This document shows, one piece after another, positions 1 to 8,457 of a DNA stretch of 64,000 nt. The notes under the pieces are model-generated. The model did not search any database and was not told where the DNA came from. It saw only the letters and a list, made by a program, of their open reading frames with translations. The stretch is from Paenibacillus dendrobii (GTDB lineage: Bacteria; Bacillota; Bacilli; Paenibacillales; Paenibacillaceae). The position numbers and the translations under genes are program-made. The stretch spans positions 94,012 to 158,011 of the forward strand of contig NZ_WUBI01000006.1 in the NCBI RefSeq assembly GCF_009807035.1. Direction: 5' to 3'. Within the stretch, counting starts at the first letter, position 1; the number at the start of each line of letters is the position of its first letter.

Positions 1-1515
1 TATCTACCGAGTGATTGCCAGCGGTTCGGCAGGGCCAAACGCGGTGTCGAACGGCGCGACGCTGACGGTGAACTCGTCGCCGACGATCACCAGTCAGCCG
101 AGCGCCGCAACGATTGCCGCCGGGGGCAAAACGACCTTCTCCGTGATGGCGTCGAATGCCACCGGCTACCAATGGCAAGTAGATCAAGGCTCTGGCTATA
201 CGAATATCTCGAATGGAGCGCCGTACAGCGGAGCGACGACGGCGATACTGACGATCACCGGTGCGACGTCCGGTATGAACGGCTATATCTACCGAGTGAT
301 TGCCAGCGGTTCGGCAGGGCCAAACGCGGTGTCGAACGGCGCGACGCTGACGGTGAACTCGTCGCCGACGATCACCAGTCAGCCGAGCGCCGCAACGATT
401 GCCGCCGGGGGCAATACGACCTTCTCCGTGATGGCGTCCCATGCGACGGGTTACCAATGGCAAGTGGATACAGGAGCAGGATTTACGAACATTTCCAATG
501 GAGCGCCATACAGTGGGGCGACGACGGCAACGCTGACAATCACCGGAGCGACGTCCGGTATGAACGGCTATGTCTACCGGGTAGTTGCCAACGGTTTAGC
601 AGCGCCAAACGCGACATCGAACAGCGCGACGCTGACGGTGAACTCGCCGCCGGTGATTTCCAGTCAGCCGAGCAACGCCACCATAGCTACAGGGGAGAAT
701 ACAACCTTCTCCGTGACAGCGTCTGATGCGACGGGTTACCAATGGCAGGTGGATGAAGGTGCAGGATTTACGAACATTTCCAATGGAGTGCCATACAGCG
801 GAGCGACGACGGCAACGCTGACGATTACGGGGGCAACGTCCGGTATGAACGGCTATGTCTACCGGGTAGTTGCCAACGGTTTGGCAGCACCAAACGCGGT
901 GTCGAACGGCGCGATGCTGACGGTGAACTCGCCGCCGGCGATTTCCAGTCAGCCGAGCAACGCCACCATAGCTACAGGGGAGAATACAACCTTCTCCGTG
1001 ACAGCGTCTGATGCGACTGGTTACCAATGGCAAGTGGATACAGGAGCAGGATTTACGAACATTTCCGATGGAGCGCCATACAGTGGGGCGATGACGGATA
1101 CGCTGACGATCACCGGAGCAACGGCAGGGATGAACGGCTATGTCTACCGGGTAATTGCCAGCGGTTTGGCAGCGCCAAACGCGACATCGAACGGCGCGAC
1201 GCTGACGGTGAACTCACCGCCGGCAATTACGAGCCATCCGAGCAACGCCATCATAGCTACAGGGGAGAACACGACCTTCTCCGTGACAGCGTCTGATGCG
1301 ACGGGTTACCAATGGCAAGTGGATACAGGAGCAGGATTTACGAACATTTCCAATGGAGTGCCTTACAGTGGAGCGACGACGGATACGTTGACGATCACCG
1401 GTGCGACGTCCGGTATGAACGGCTATGTCTACCGTGTAATTGCCAGCGGTTTGGCAGCGCCAAACGCGACATCGAACAGCGCGACGCTGACGGTGAACTC
1501 GCCGCCGGTGATTAC
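1..1515 (+). repeat. 285-bp tandem repeat array (Ig-like modules)
   Basis: The same junction sequence (around cgacgatcac or cggcgatttc) recurs at 81, 366, 651, 936, 1221 and 1506, exactly 285 bp apart. The array is therefore in frame at 95 codons per unit and enters from outside the window. Units are very similar in DNA as well as protein, which suggests recent expansion or homogenisation, so copy number may vary between strains or be collapsed in assemblies. Confidence 0.95.
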
Positions 1516-2395
1516 CACACCGCCTGTAAATCCGCCTTATATTGCTTCAAATAATGCAGAGCTGAAGTCGTTGACGCTATCGGCCGGAGAAGGAGAATCG
1601 CTGACGTTATCGCCGGCGTTCCGGGCGGATGTGCTTACCTACGAGGCTAACACAGATGCGTCTCAGATTGTAATCGGGACGGCTGCGAATCACTGGGCGG
1701 CAAAGACAACGTATCGGTTGAACGGACAAGTCGTGCCCGCTGGCATAAAAGCGGATCTGAACCTGGGCAAGAACGAGCTTCTTATCCAAGTTCAAGCAGA
1801 GAACGGCACGACTCGCACGTATACGGTGAACATTACCCGTACCTCTGAAGAGACGACTTACAATGACACGAAGGGACACTGGGCAGAGCAGAAAATCGGA
1901 CAAGCAACACGCCTGAAAATCGTCAGCGGATACGAAGACGGTTCATTCGCTCCGGACAAGTCCGTCACGCGTGCGGAATTTCTCGTGATGCTAATGAACG
2001 CATTGAAGCCGCAAACGGACGGCGCTGCGCTAACATTTTCCGACGCAGGCAACATCGGAGATTGGGCGCGTGACGCCGTAGCGCAAGCATTGCAGGCAGG
2101 CATTGTTACGGGGTACGAGGATGGTACTTTCCGTCCGAATGCGGAGATAAGGCGCTCCGAGATGGCAGTCATGATCGCGAAGGCGCTAGGCTTGTCCGCT
2201 AGTGCGAACACTGGCAATATCGGCTTCGCGGACGAGCGGGACATTCCGCTTTGGGCCCAAGGCGCGGTCGCCGCGTTGAAGCAGCTAGGCGTCGTCGGCG
2301 GTAAAGGCGCGAACGCGTTCGATCCCGCTGGCCTATTGACCAGAGCGGAAGCCGTAACGGTTGTAGTGAACATGCTGACGCAACTGAACAAGTAA
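2..2395 (+). CDS. SLH-domain surface protein with Ig-like repeats (5' partial)
   Basis: The reading frame is open from the first bases, so the N-terminus and any signal peptide lie upstream. The visible part starts with just over five nearly identical 95-residue Ig-like repeats (motifs TFSVMAS, GYQWQVD, GYVYRV, ATLTVNS). A cadherin-like beta-sandwich segment follows (about nt 1555-1850; LKSLTLSAGE ... TRTYTVNITR). Three SLH modules close the protein (about nt 1855-2390; GHWAEQKI, DWARDAVAQA and LWAQGAVAAL, with GYEDG(S/T)F in the first two). SLH triplets bind pyruvylated secondary cell-wall polymer, so this is a cell-surface or S-layer-anchored protein, and the repeats probably act as a stalk or adhesive array. 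A strong terminator follows. Binding partner unknown. Confidence 0.9.
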   Translation: MYRVIASGSAGPNAVSNGATLTVNSSPTITSQPSAATIAAGGKTTFSVMASNATGYQWQVDQGSGYTNISNGAPYSGATTAILTITGATSGMNGYIYRVIASGSAGPNAVSNGATLTVNSSPTITSQPSAATIAAGGNTTFSVMASHATGYQWQVDTGAGFTNISNGAPYSGATTATLTITGATSGMNGYVYRVVANGLAAPNATSNSATLTVNSPPVISSQPSNATIATGENTTFSVTASDATGYQWQVDEGAGFTNISNGVPYSGATTATLTITGATSGMNGYVYRVVANGLAAPNAVSNGAMLTVNSPPAISSQPSNATIATGENTTFSVTASDATGYQWQVDTGAGFTNISDGAPYSGAMTDTLTITGATAGMNGYVYRVIASGLAAPNATSNGATLTVNSPPAITSHPSNAIIATGENTTFSVTASDATGYQWQVDTGAGFTNISNGVPYSGATTDTLTITGATSGMNGYVYRVIASGLAAPNATSNSATLTVNSPPVITTPPVNPPYIASNNAELKSLTLSAGEGESLTLSPAFRADVLTYEANTDASQIVIGTAANHWAAKTTYRLNGQVVPAGIKADLNLGKNELLIQVQAENGTTRTYTVNITRTSEETTYNDTKGHWAEQKIGQATRLKIVSGYEDGSFAPDKSVTRAEFLVMLMNALKPQTDGAALTFSDAGNIGDWARDAVAQALQAGIVTGYEDGTFRPNAEIRRSEMAVMIAKALGLSASANTGNIGFADERDIPLWAQGAVAALKQLGVVGGKGANAFDPAGLLTRAEAVTVVVNMLTQLNK

Positions 2396-2499
2396 GTTTT
2401 GAAGGGTGCAGCGATACGAGCGCAAGCGGCGGTGGTATTCATTCGTACGCTGCATCAGCTTGCAGTGACCGACTGAGAGACATCAACTAAGCGGTAAGA

Positions 2500-2547
2500 G
2501 GGTTATCCTGAAGGCTGTGAACTACCGGCTTCAGGATAACCCTTTTT
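2500..2547 (+). terminator. Rho-independent terminator after the SLH protein gene
   Basis: A 14-bp perfect stem (arms 2500-2513 and 2529-2542) is followed by a T run, 105 bp past the stop codon. Confidence 0.9.
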
Positions 2548-3121
2548 GATTAGATGAGTGGACTCTGCTTACTCCGCACGTAGAATCTGTGGCTTGTTGT
2601 AAAGGGTTGGTGTGAAAAGTAATTAAAGTCTTCTCAAAAGCCAAAAAATTTGCATACGAGCTGAGTGAAAAGCAGGAATTGCCTACTGTTTCTCCTCAGC
2701 TTTTTTGTCATAAGCGCCGAACCTCCTAGATTTTAGATTTAACCTGGCATTTCCATGTTAAACTCCCTAGATTCTGAGTTAGTGGTGAATGACTTTTTCA
2801 CAATACAGTCATTTTTTTACTCAGCGGGTGAGCGTACGGCTTTCTTTGTTATTTTGGGGAATGAAGGGAATGATGATCGATGCGGATCTGCAGATAAGTG
2901 GTGTAGAATGGAAACAATGTGATGGGATCTAGTGGTGCGGACGGACAAATAGTTGAGATGTATTGGCGGAAATAATAAGGAGCTTTTTTCTATAAAAGAT
3001 ACCTAACAGCTAGGAAGATTATCTCTTTTTGGGTTTTGTAAATGAAGTGCTACAATAAATTGTGTAGAGAGCCTTTACGTGAATCAGGCTTTCTTTCGCA
3101 AACTTTAAAGGAGAAAAACAA
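2548..3121. other. intergenic stretch with one possible terminator hairpin
   Basis: No convincing gene was seen. A hairpin with outer arms GCTGAG (2660-2665) and CTCAGC (2695-2700) and an imperfect inner stem is followed by six T residues (2701-2706), so a second + strand terminator is possible. The last 60 bases should carry the promoter of the next gene, but no clear -35/-10 pair stands out. Confidence 0.4.
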
Positions 3122-3745
3122 ATGACCATAATCGATCAATTAGCAACCTCACTTAACCGCAAAGACGAAGGCCCTAATCAGGAACTGGCAAAATATATCG
3201 TTGACCAAGATGACCGGGAAGCTGTGAAGGAACTTGTTGACAACATGCATAACCAAGACAAAAACATTCAAAGCGATTGCATGAAAGTTCTCTATGAAAT
3301 CGGAGAGCTCAAACCGTCTTTAGTTGCTGAATACATAGAAGAGTTCCTGGCATTGCTGGATCATAAGAACAATCGGCTTGTATGGGGTGCAATGACGGCA
3401 CTAGATGCGATCACGCTTGAAAATCCGGAAGCCATTTATGGAAAACTTGCAAAAATTGTCGATATTGCTGACAAAGGATCGGTAATCACCAGAGATCATG
3501 GAGTACATATCCTGATAAAACTTTGTTCAGTCAAACCGTATGCCGACCATGCATTTGCCTTACTCATCCAACAGCTCGAGAGCTGTCCGACAAATCAACT
3601 TCCAATGTATGCGGAGAAAGCAATATCCATCGTTAACGATCAGAACAAGGTACTTTTCATAGAGACGCTTTCCTCCCGGCTCAGTGATATTGAAAAAGAT
3701 ACAAAACGAAAGCGAGTGGAGAAAGTAATAAAGAAATTGAGTTGA
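3122..3745 (+). CDS. HEAT-repeat-like hypothetical protein
   Basis: The 207-residue protein is mostly predicted helix. Repeating helical-hairpin patterns (VKELVDNM.., CMKVLYEIG.., VWGAMTALDAIT.., HGVHILIKLC..) resemble HEAT/ARM scaffold proteins. There is no signal peptide or membrane segment, so it is probably cytoplasmic and a protein-binding scaffold. The start is an ATG with a good AAAGGAG site 8-9 bases upstream. It appears monocistronic, with a decayed gene downstream. The HEAT assignment rests on periodicity only, so any specific function is unknown. Confidence 0.7.
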   Translation: MTIIDQLATSLNRKDEGPNQELAKYIVDQDDREAVKELVDNMHNQDKNIQSDCMKVLYEIGELKPSLVAEYIEEFLALLDHKNNRLVWGAMTALDAITLENPEAIYGKLAKIVDIADKGSVITRDHGVHILIKLCSVKPYADHAFALLIQQLESCPTNQLPMYAEKAISIVNDQNKVLFIETLSSRLSDIEKDTKRKRVEKVIKKLS

Positions 3746-3827
3746 TTCAGCCCGCACCGCATATATCGAATTGAAGCAAAGCCAGTAGAAACGGCAGCTA
3801 CTGTCGATTGAACCAAATCTTATTAAC

Positions 3828-4172
3828 GTGGCAGTATCCAGAACAAAATATCGCTTTTATGTCGTAGGAGATATAAAGGTCTGGGGAGCATTGGATAACA
3901 TGAAGGACCAAGGAAGCTGTGGAACGGGCGTTTGAGACCATCGTTGATGATAAAAACTATGAACTGAAGGCCAGCAGCGTGGTCCCGAAATTCATGTCAA
4001 AATCGATCAAGATCGATACCAAGGTAGCCACGATTACATCAGTCCACAGAATCTAAGGTATATTAAAGAGGTGAGCTTTCAAGCCAGACGCTGCATTATG
4101 ATTGAGGTTGATGAAGATGCTGTCATCGAGGGGTTTAAGCTCACAACAGAGACGTTATTGGAAAGAGCTTAA
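3828..4172 (+). pseudogene. decayed gene remnant of unknown family
   Basis: Three protein-like stretches lie in successive frames and are broken by stops or frameshifts. They begin TKYRFYVVGDIKVWG (from GTG 3828), then EAVERAFETIVDDKNYELKA, then FQARRCIMIEVDEDAVIEGF ending at TAA 4170-4172. Codon texture is that of a real gene and a good terminator follows at 4327. Family not recognised; it could also be several sequencing-type indels in one intact gene. Confidence 0.4.
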
Positions 4173-4326
4173 CAGGACAACTATGAAACCGAGAAGTAAC
4201 AAACAATAGGCATAAAAATCACCAGAAGACAAATGATTGTACCTCCTTCAAGATTTTGTAACTCGCAAAATAATAACAGAAAAGTTGTATAAGACTATGC
4301 TGTTGCAACTGTATAATGCTTGATAT

Positions 4327-4360
4327 AAGAACGGCCCATTCGATGGGCTGTTCTTTTTTT
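4327..4360 (+). terminator. Rho-independent terminator
   Basis: A 13-bp stem (4327-4339 with 4343-4355, one G-T pair) with a 3-base loop runs directly into a T tract. It lies downstream of the decayed gene. Confidence 0.85.
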
Positions 4361-4686
4361 GTGAGCTGATTTCCAGGTATTTATGCCTGATTGTCGACCG
4401 GTTTTTCCTCGTTAATATGGAGGATTGAAATTCGGAAAGAGGGAAAAAGGTTCCGGGAAGAAAGTCATAACGAACCAAAAACGTTTTTGAACAATATTTG
4501 GCCTATCCAAAGAGATATTTCAAAGATGGAGGAGAGTTGGAAATCCGCACCGTTCGGGGGCAACTGGGCATTTCATCCGTCAGGAAAAGGGGAGGAAAAG
4601 CATGGAGTTCGAGTTTTTTCGACGCTTAGGAAGGAATTCTCATTTCTGGGTAAACGCATTGACGTTTTGGAAGCGCATTCATATAC

Positions 4687-4724
4687 TTGAGCCTAAATTT
4701 GAATTTGTTAGTTATTTTAACAAA
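4687..4724 (+). promoter_or_regulatory. promoter region with palindromic ROK operator
   Basis: TTTGTTA (4704-4710), seven bases, then TAACAAA (4718-4724) is a perfect dyad just before the ribosome binding site of the ROK gene. XylR-type ROK operators in Bacillota have the same GTTTGTT/AACAAAC character. A TTGAGC at 4687-4692 could be the -35, which would place the operator over the -10. Autoregulation is the likely meaning. Confidence 0.65.
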
Positions 4725-4744
4725 GTAAGGTGGTGGATGACATC

Positions 4745-5923
4745 GTGATCAGGGGGAGAACCGGAAACACCAAATTCGTCAAACAGATGAACCGAGAAGG
4801 TATACTGCATCAGCTCCGGCAGGAGCCCCGCTTGTCACGAGCCGAATTAGCAGCCAAAACCAACCTCAGCCGCCCCTGCGTGTCGGCGCTCGTAGAAGAA
4901 ATGATCCAGGAAGGGCTGATTCGCGAGGTCGGTACCGGGGAATCCAAAGGTGGGCGCAGACCCATCCTGCTTGAATACAATGTGCAGGCGTATGCGGTCG
5001 TGGGTGCCGTGTTCGAGGGAAGCGATCTCGAAATGGCGGTAGCCGATATGAAGGGCGAGCTGATCGCGCAGCGGCATACCCGTTTGAAACAGCCGGTGGA
5101 CGGGGACTCCGCGCTGAAAGCGCTGGAGGAGACGCTCGCGCGTTTGCTCGCAGCAGGCGGGATAGACCGCGACCGGGTCGTCGGCATCGGCGTCGGCCTC
5201 CCCGGCATCACCCAGCGCCGGAGCGGCACCGTCAGCCATGCCCCGAGCACGGGCTGGATGGACCTGCCGGTAGGCCGGGAAATCGAGGAGCGCCTGCGGC
5301 TGCCGGTCGTGCTCGACAACGACGTCAACATGATGACGCAGGGCGAATTTTTTGGCGGTGCGGGGGCGGGCGTTTCCAGCTTGGTCTATATGTACGTCGG
5401 CACCGGCATCGGCGCAGGGATCATCCTGGACAAGCAGCTGTACCGGGGAAGCCGGGAGGCCTCCGGGGAAATCGGCTACATGCGGATCGGCGACTCGCCG
5501 GCCCGCCGCAAGGGAGAATTCGGCGTGTTCGAGAAGAACTTCTCGGTTACCGGCATTCACGGCAAAGCCCAAGCGCTTGGCCTGGTGGTCGATCCCGAAG
5601 AGAGCATTTTGCGGCAGCTCATCCGGTTGAGCGGAGAAGGCAGCGGGCCCGCGGAAGTCCTGCTGAACGAGGTGTATCACGGCTGGGCCTCCGGCATCGC
5701 CAACACGGTCAGCGTGCTCGATCCCGAAATGCTGGTGTTGAGCGGCGAGATGCTTCACTTGGACGAATCGGGGCTGAACCGGATTCGCGAGCTGCTGCTG
5801 GAGTGGGTGCCGGTGGTGCCGGACATCCGCCTGGCCGAGCTGCGCGAGCGCGCGGGCCTGATGGGCGCGGTGCACAGCGTGCTGGAGGCGCACTCGTTCG
5901 CATCAATGCCGGCCGGTAGTTAA
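4745..5923 (+). CDS. ROK-family (XylR/NagC-type) transcriptional regulator
   Basis: Likely repressor of the adjacent transport and catabolic genes. An N-terminal winged HTH (LSRAELAAKTNLSRPCVSAL, then EEMIQEGLIREVG and GRRPILLEY) precedes a ROK sugar-kinase fold (GVGLPGITQ, DNDVNMMTQGEF, YVGTGIGAGIILD). The usual zinc motif CxCGxxGC after GEIGYM is absent; the segment reads RRKGEFGVFEKN, so the protein probably lacks the structural zinc and kinase activity. In-frame GTGs exist at 4730 and 4733, but AAGGTGG at 4727-4733 best serves the GTG at 4745, giving 392 residues. A palindromic operator lies immediately upstream. Inducer unknown, probably a sugar or amino sugar. Confidence 0.88.
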   Translation: MIRGRTGNTKFVKQMNREGILHQLRQEPRLSRAELAAKTNLSRPCVSALVEEMIQEGLIREVGTGESKGGRRPILLEYNVQAYAVVGAVFEGSDLEMAVADMKGELIAQRHTRLKQPVDGDSALKALEETLARLLAAGGIDRDRVVGIGVGLPGITQRRSGTVSHAPSTGWMDLPVGREIEERLRLPVVLDNDVNMMTQGEFFGGAGAGVSSLVYMYVGTGIGAGIILDKQLYRGSREASGEIGYMRIGDSPARRKGEFGVFEKNFSVTGIHGKAQALGLVVDPEESILRQLIRLSGEGSGPAEVLLNEVYHGWASGIANTVSVLDPEMLVLSGEMLHLDESGLNRIRELLLEWVPVVPDIRLAELRERAGLMGAVHSVLEAHSFASMPAGS

Positions 5924-6028
5924 AATTTTGGCATTTAAAAATGGGCTCATTATGTGCTCAGGCGGGCGGAGTAGCGAAGGGGTCGGAATCGTTTTGAAGG
6001 TATAAGTCTAAATCATGAAATTTGGTAA

Positions 6029-6068
6029 CAACAGCGATCGGAAAAACGATCCGGAACCGCAGCGGCCA
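6029..6068 (+). repeat. 40-bp intergenic repeat, copy A
   Basis: This segment matches 13219-13258 at 36 of 40 positions (core cgatccggaaccg). It contains the small hairpin GATCG/CGATC. Copy A lies in the leader of the solute-binding protein gene and copy B in the leader of the lyase gene of the same cluster. It is either a family of repeated structured elements or a shared regulatory leader. Confidence 0.6.
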
Positions 6069-6112
6069 ACCCGCCAACTATATTGAATTTAAAACCAAGG
6101 GGGATTCAAACG

Positions 6113-7195
6113 ATGACAAAAAAATGGTTCAAGCTCGGCATGCTGTCCATGGCGCTGACGATGACGGTCGGTTTAACGGCATGCGGCGGGGGAGACAAGG
6201 AGCCTTCCGCATCCGGCGGCGGTGATAGCAGCTCCAAAGGATCGAAAAAGCTCGTCATCTACACCGCCCGCGACAAAAACGTCGTCGAGCAGATCGTGCC
6301 GAAGTTCAAGGAGCTGAATCCGGGCCTCGACGTCGAAGTAATGACGATGGGCGCGCAGCAGATCATGGAGCGGGTACGCGGCGAAAAGGCCAATCCGCAG
6401 GCGGATTTCTGGTGGGGCGGCACGCAGTCCTCTTTTATCACGGCGGCGAACGAAGGCCTGCTGGAATCGTATAAGCCGAGCTATGCGGACAGCATCCCGG
6501 CCGAATACAAAGACGCGCAGGACCGCTGGTACGGCGAGATGCTGCTGCCCGAGGTGATCATGTATAACTCCGAAGCGCTGAAGAAGGAGGATGCGCCGAA
6601 GGATTGGGACGACCTGCTCGATCCGAAATGGAAGGACCAAATCCTGATCCGCGGCGTCATGGCGTCCGGCACGATGCGGACAATCTATGACGCGATGATT
6701 TACCGCCAGGACTCGGCGAGCCCGGACAAAGGCTACGAATGGCTGAAAAAACTCGACGCCAACACGAAAGAATACACGCAGGACCCGACGCAGCTGTATC
6801 TGAAGCTGGCCCGCCAGGAAGGCAAACTGTCGCTGTGGAACCTCCAGGACATCCTGATCCAGAAGGAAATGCAGAAGCAGCCGTTCGATTACATCTATCC
6901 GGCCAGCGGCGCGCCGATCCTGGTGGATGGCGTCGGCATCGTCAAGGACGCCAAGAACATGGAGAACGCGAAGAAATTCTTCGACTTCATTTTCGATGAA
7001 GGTCAGCTGAAGGAAAAGGCGGACAAGCTGTTCCAGATCCCGACCCGGACCGATATCGACAAGAGTCAGTTCCCGGATTGGTACAAAAACCTCGATACCA
7101 AGCCGCTCGATCTGGACTGGACGGTGCTGGCGGACAAAGAAAAGGAATGGATGCAGCATTGGGACGAGAACATCAAGGGTAAGGGCGGAAAATAA
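6113..7195 (+). CDS. ABC transporter substrate-binding lipoprotein (Fe3+/sugar-phosphate type)
   Basis: Extracellular binding protein delivering substrate to the transporter encoded next. A signal peptide ends in the lipobox LTAC (Cys24), followed by a Gly/Ser linker and a family-1-like solute-binding fold (KKLVIYTARDKNVVEQIVP, KANPQADFWWGG, MLLPEVIMYNSEAL). This resembles the AfuA/FbpA/thiamine group. AfuA itself was shown to bind hexose phosphates, so iron should not be assumed. The start is ATG 6113 because AAGGGGG lies 6 bases upstream, whereas the in-frame ATG at 6083 has no site. A palindrome sits between this gene and the ATPase gene. Confidence 0.88.
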   Translation: MTKKWFKLGMLSMALTMTVGLTACGGGDKEPSASGGGDSSSKGSKKLVIYTARDKNVVEQIVPKFKELNPGLDVEVMTMGAQQIMERVRGEKANPQADFWWGGTQSSFITAANEGLLESYKPSYADSIPAEYKDAQDRWYGEMLLPEVIMYNSEALKKEDAPKDWDDLLDPKWKDQILIRGVMASGTMRTIYDAMIYRQDSASPDKGYEWLKKLDANTKEYTQDPTQLYLKLARQEGKLSLWNLQDILIQKEMQKQPFDYIYPASGAPILVDGVGIVKDAKNMENAKKFFDFIFDEGQLKEKADKLFQIPTRTDIDKSQFPDWYKNLDTKPLDLDWTVLADKEKEWMQHWDENIKGKGGK

Positions 7196-7234
7196 CGGAA
7201 TAGGGTGCTTCGCTTTAGGCGATACAAGAGGCAG

Positions 7235-7254
7235 CGGCGGGGAGCTCCCCGCCG
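7235..7254 (+). promoter_or_regulatory. perfect 20-bp palindrome between binding-protein and ATPase genes
   Basis: CGGCGGGGAG/CTCCCCGCCG is a fully self-complementary GC-rich hairpin 40 bases after the binding-protein stop, without a T tract. In ABC operons such hairpins often protect the 5' binding-protein mRNA and raise its level above the ATPase and permease. That role is inferred here. Confidence 0.6.
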
Positions 7255-7358
7255 GGTCTGCCGGATATTCCAGCGGGCAGCTAAGTAGAGTGAATGTATA
7301 TGGAAGGCCGATCAGGCTTGCATCGATACGCGAAACGAATTGAAGGAGGACTAACTTT

Positions 7359-8441
7359 ATGATCGGAGTCACGCTGGATCGCGTCAGCAAAACGTTTGGC
7401 GGTGCCAAAGGTGTGGAGGACGTGGATGTACATATCAAGCCAGGCGAGTTTTTTACCTTTCTGGGACCGAGCGGCTGCGGCAAGACGACTACATTGCGCA
7501 TGATCGCCGGCTTTTACTACCCCAGCGGCGGGCGCATCCTGTTCGGGGAACAGATCGTGACGAACATGCCGCCCAACAAGCGCAACACGGGCATGGTTTT
7601 TCAAAACTACGCCTTATTCCCGCACATGACCGTCTTCGAGAATATTGCTTTCGGTCTCCAAGTCCGTAAACAAGGGAAGACGGATATACGCGAGAAGGTG
7701 ACGCGCGCCCAGAAACTCGTGCATCTGGACGGCTACGGCGAGCGCCGCATCGACCAGCTGTCGGGCGGCCAGCAGCAGCGGGTCGCGCTCGCGCGCGCTT
7801 TGGTGATCGAACCGAATATTCTCCTGCTCGATGAGCCGCTGTCCAACCTCGACGCGAAGCTGCGGGACGAGACGAGGCAGGAAATCAAAAGGCTGCAGCT
7901 GGAGCTCGGCATCACGACGATCTACGTAACGCATGACCAATCGGAAGCGATGTCGATGTCCGACCGGATCATGGTCATGAAGGACGGCGTCGTGCAGCAG
8001 ATCGGCGCACCGCTTGAGATATACAACCGCCCGGCCAACCGTTTCGTCGCCTCGTTCATCGGCGAAACCAATCTATGGGAAGGCACGGTGGAACGCGTAG
8101 TAGGCGGCCTGGCGGACGTTCGGATCGCGCCGGATGTGCTGCTGACCGGCCTCACCGCGAACGCTTCGCCCGCATGCAAGCTGGCGGCGGGACGGAAGGT
8201 GACGCTGTCGGTACGTCCGGAGGCCATCCGGGAGGCAGACCCGCCTGAGCGAGGCGAAGCCAATACGTTATCCGTGAAGGTGCGGCTGTCGGAGTTCACC
8301 GGCGTCAGCGTGAACGTGATCGCGGAAGCCGGACCGCTGTCCGTAAAAGCTTTGTTCGTCGGGCAGGGACAGCGGATGAGGGAGCCGGGCGAGGAAATGC
8401 TGTTATGCGTGACACCGGAGAGCATTTATTTTCTGGAATAG
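7359..8441 (+). CDS. ABC transporter ATP-binding protein (PotA/FbpC type)
   Basis: Energises import with the neighbouring permease and binding protein on the inner face of the membrane. All nucleotide-binding motifs are present: Walker A GPSGCGKTT (about residues 37-45), Q-loop MVFQNYALFPH, signature LSGGQQQRVALARAL, Walker B ILLLDEPLSNLD and H-loop YVTHD. A C-terminal TOBE-like region (about 270-360) is typical of the CUT1/spermidine/iron subfamily. The start ATG has GGAGGA upstream. The stop lies 16 bases before the permease start, so the two are probably co-translated. Confidence 0.93.
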   Translation: MIGVTLDRVSKTFGGAKGVEDVDVHIKPGEFFTFLGPSGCGKTTTLRMIAGFYYPSGGRILFGEQIVTNMPPNKRNTGMVFQNYALFPHMTVFENIAFGLQVRKQGKTDIREKVTRAQKLVHLDGYGERRIDQLSGGQQQRVALARALVIEPNILLLDEPLSNLDAKLRDETRQEIKRLQLELGITTIYVTHDQSEAMSMSDRIMVMKDGVVQQIGAPLEIYNRPANRFVASFIGETNLWEGTVERVVGGLADVRIAPDVLLTGLTANASPACKLAAGRKVTLSVRPEAIREADPPERGEANTLSVKVRLSEFTGVSVNVIAEAGPLSVKALFVGQGQRMREPGEEMLLCVTPESIYFLE

Positions 8442-8457
8442 GAGGTGAGCCGAAGCC

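Noticed and set aside
4391..4690. 99-codon ORF ahead of the ROK gene
   Set aside because: No ribosome site, no protein-like pattern, and it overlaps the preceding terminator-promoter interval; likely chance.
6173..7501. 442-codon minus-strand ORF over the binding-protein gene
   Set aside because: Shadow of a GC-rich real gene; composition rich in R/L/V and no motif.
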